Shown here: piece after piece, positions 62,985-64,000 of the stretch
Layout: every line of letters begins with the position of its first letter
Position numbering within the stretch: the stretch's first letter is position 1
NCBI RefSeq assembly: GCF_000497575.1
Contig: NZ_APJI01000016.1
Location: 186,001 to 250,000, forward strand
Length of the DNA: 64,000 nt
Direction: 5' to 3'
Source: Afipia sp. OHSU_II-C1
GTDB lineage: Bacteria; Pseudomonadota; Alphaproteobacteria; Rhizobiales; Xanthobacteraceae
The notes under the pieces: model-generated
What the model was told of the DNA's origin: nothing
Database searches by the model: none
What the model saw: the letters and a program-made list of their open reading frames with translations, nothing else
Translations under genes and position numbers: made by a program

Positions 62985-63671
62985 TCAGTGGGTTGCCGAT
63001 GATGTCATCAGATTTTCAACGGCTTTCGGGAGTTCCCGCATATGACCGATGACGATGTCGGGTTTCAGTTCCGCGATAGGGATCTCGGTGTAGCCGAAGT
63101 CGACCCCAATCACCGGAATTCCGGCCCGGCGTGCAACCCCGACATCGGGGCCTGAATCGCCGATCATGATCGATCTGGAAATGTCCCCGCCGGCCCGCGC
63201 AATGGTCTGGCGCAGGATGGTGGGGTCCGGCTTTGCCACTCCAAAAGTGTCAGCCCCGCAAATCGCGGCAAACCGCGCCGTCATATCCAATTTTTCGAGC
63301 AGAAGCCGTGAGAGACCTTCCAGCTTGTTGGTGCAGACCGCGAACTTGAATCCGCATCCCTCCAGTTCGTCGAGAGCTGCATACAGGCCCTCAAACGGCT
63401 TGGAAGCGTCGGCGATGTGGTCCTTGTAATAGGCGATAAAGTCCCCGGTCAGTCGGTCGATATCCGCAACGCTCATGGCGCGGCCCTCGAGTTCGAGCCC
63501 GCGCTCGATCAGTTTTCTTGCTCCGGCGCCGATCATGTTTCGTGCGGATGCAACCGGTACGAGCGGCAGCCCCTCGCGCTGGAGTACGAAATTCAGCGCT
63601 CCGACCAGGTCGGGGGCCGTATCGACGAGAGTGCCATCGAGGTCGAAAACAATAAGGGGAGCTGGAGTCAT
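62985..63671 (-). CDS. gph: Phosphoglycolate phosphatase
   Basis: A 228-aa HAD-superfamily phosphatase. Motif I is [15 protein letters not shown] at residue 8, motif II VCTNK near 118, and motif [21 protein letters not shown] with [18 protein letters not shown] near 150-180. It hydrolyses 2-phosphoglycolate formed by DNA repair or photorespiration. It is divergent to rpiA across 162 bases, an arrangement seen in related genomes. Confidence 0.9.
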   Translation of the reverse strand: MTPAPLIVFDLDGTLVDTAPDLVGALNFVLQREGLPLVPVASARNMIGAGARKLIERGLELEGRAMSVADIDRLTGDFIAYYKDHIADASKPFEGLYAALDELEGCGFKFAVCTNKLEGLSRLLLEKLDMTARFAAICGADTFGVAKPDPTILRQTIARAGGDISRSIMIGDSGPDVGVARRAGIPVIGVDFGYTEIPIAELKPDIVIGHMRELPKAVENLMTSSATH

Positions 63672-63833
63672 GGCGGATCGCTAGCGGGCGGGGCGGCATC
63701 ATGCAAGGCCCGCGTCGGGATTGGTATCATGCCCGCCCTTTTTGGCAGTTTTTCCGCCCCAAAGCCGTATCCAGCAGCGCGGAAACCGCGCTATATGCCT
63801 CGCGTTCCACGAGAACGGAACGTCGAGGGTACG

Positions 63834-64000
63834 ATGTCGATGGACGATCTGAAGAGGCAAGCGGCGGCGCGCGCGGTCGAGCAGGTGCAGGACGGCATGA
63901 AGCTCGGACTCGGCACGGGCTCAACGGCCAAGCACTTCGTTGAACTTCTTGGCGAGCGCGTGAAGGCAGGTCTGAAGGTCGTCGGCGTTCCGACATCGGA
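63834..64000 (+). CDS. rpiA: Ribose-5-phosphate isomerase A (5' part only)
   Basis: The first 55 codons are present and the frame runs off the window. [37 protein letters not shown] is the RpiA N-terminus, with the phosphate-binding [13 protein letters not shown] precedes the ATG at 63834. It interconverts ribose-5-phosphate and ribulose-5-phosphate in the pentose phosphate pathway. Confidence 0.93.
   Translation, partial: MSMDDLKRQAAARAVEQVQDGMKLGLGTGSTAKHFVELLGERVKAGLKVVGVPTS

Overview
The window reads as chromosomal DNA of a high-GC alphaproteobacterium. The best fit is the Bradyrhizobium/Rhodopseudomonas/Afipia/Nitrobacter group. The evidence is the gene content (FDH3-type and FDH1-type formate dehydrogenases, TakP-like TRAP binding proteins, a moaA / PEGA lipoprotein / gph / rpiA neighbourhood) and the frequent GTG and TTG starts. 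I saw no insertion sequence, phage gene, CRISPR array, tRNA or rRNA. Genes are tightly packed and most sit in operons.

Layout. 1-2113: end of a branched-chain amino-acid type ABC ATPase and an acyl-CoA synthetase. 2131-13995: a divergent GntR regulator with a perfect palindrome, then a seven-gene operon of a complete Dpp/Opp-type ABC importer, a second acyl-CoA synthetase and a single-chain acyl-CoA carboxylase (uptake, CoA activation, carboxylation of an unknown organic acid). 14048-16370: vWA protein plus MoxR ATPase. 16643-20082: ABC-F ATPase, a WD40-cytochrome c fusion and a small exported protein. 20085-26482: a tungstate island, with a HTH/binding-protein regulator, tungstate importer tupBCA, a degenerate MoeA and a MoeA fused to a binding-protein domain. 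26493-30964 (minus): polyferredoxin, Mrp ATPase, FdhD, MobA. 31112-40540: the membrane/periplasmic FDH3 operon with its conserved accessory genes (biotin/lipoate-ligase-like protein, DUF6505-like, DUF6352-like, DUF3305, DUF3306, a HTH-TorD fusion, a small Tat protein) and the alpha, beta and gamma subunits. 40623-43381: mobB, canonical moeA, a 51-aa membrane protein, a TusA-like protein, a DUF971 protein. 43566-48037: the soluble NAD-linked FDH1-type enzyme. 48109-54630: carboxyltransferase plus biotin carrier, dusA, aspartic protease, DUF1289 protein, histidine kinase, beta-hydroxyacid dehydrogenase. 54798-61002: a second Mrp, two TakP-like binding proteins and the DctQM membrane pair. 61233-64000: moaA, PEGA lipoprotein, gph, start of rpiA.

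How it works together. About 28 kb (20-48 kb) forms one metal-cofactor and formate-oxidation neighbourhood: tungstate uptake, three MoeA paralogues, MobA/MobB, FdhD, Fe-S proteins, a dedicated chaperone and two different formate dehydrogenases; moaA lies further on. The soluble enzyme has the two-subunit architecture of the tungsten-containing FDH1 of Methylobacterium. The co-located tungstate importer therefore suggests tungsten use, although this is inference. The least described parts are the degenerate MoeA, the MoeA-binding-protein fusion that shares its sensor-like domain with the regulator, the HTH-TorD fusion next to palindromic DNA, and overlapping mutually exclusive hairpins between the FDH3 beta and gamma genes.
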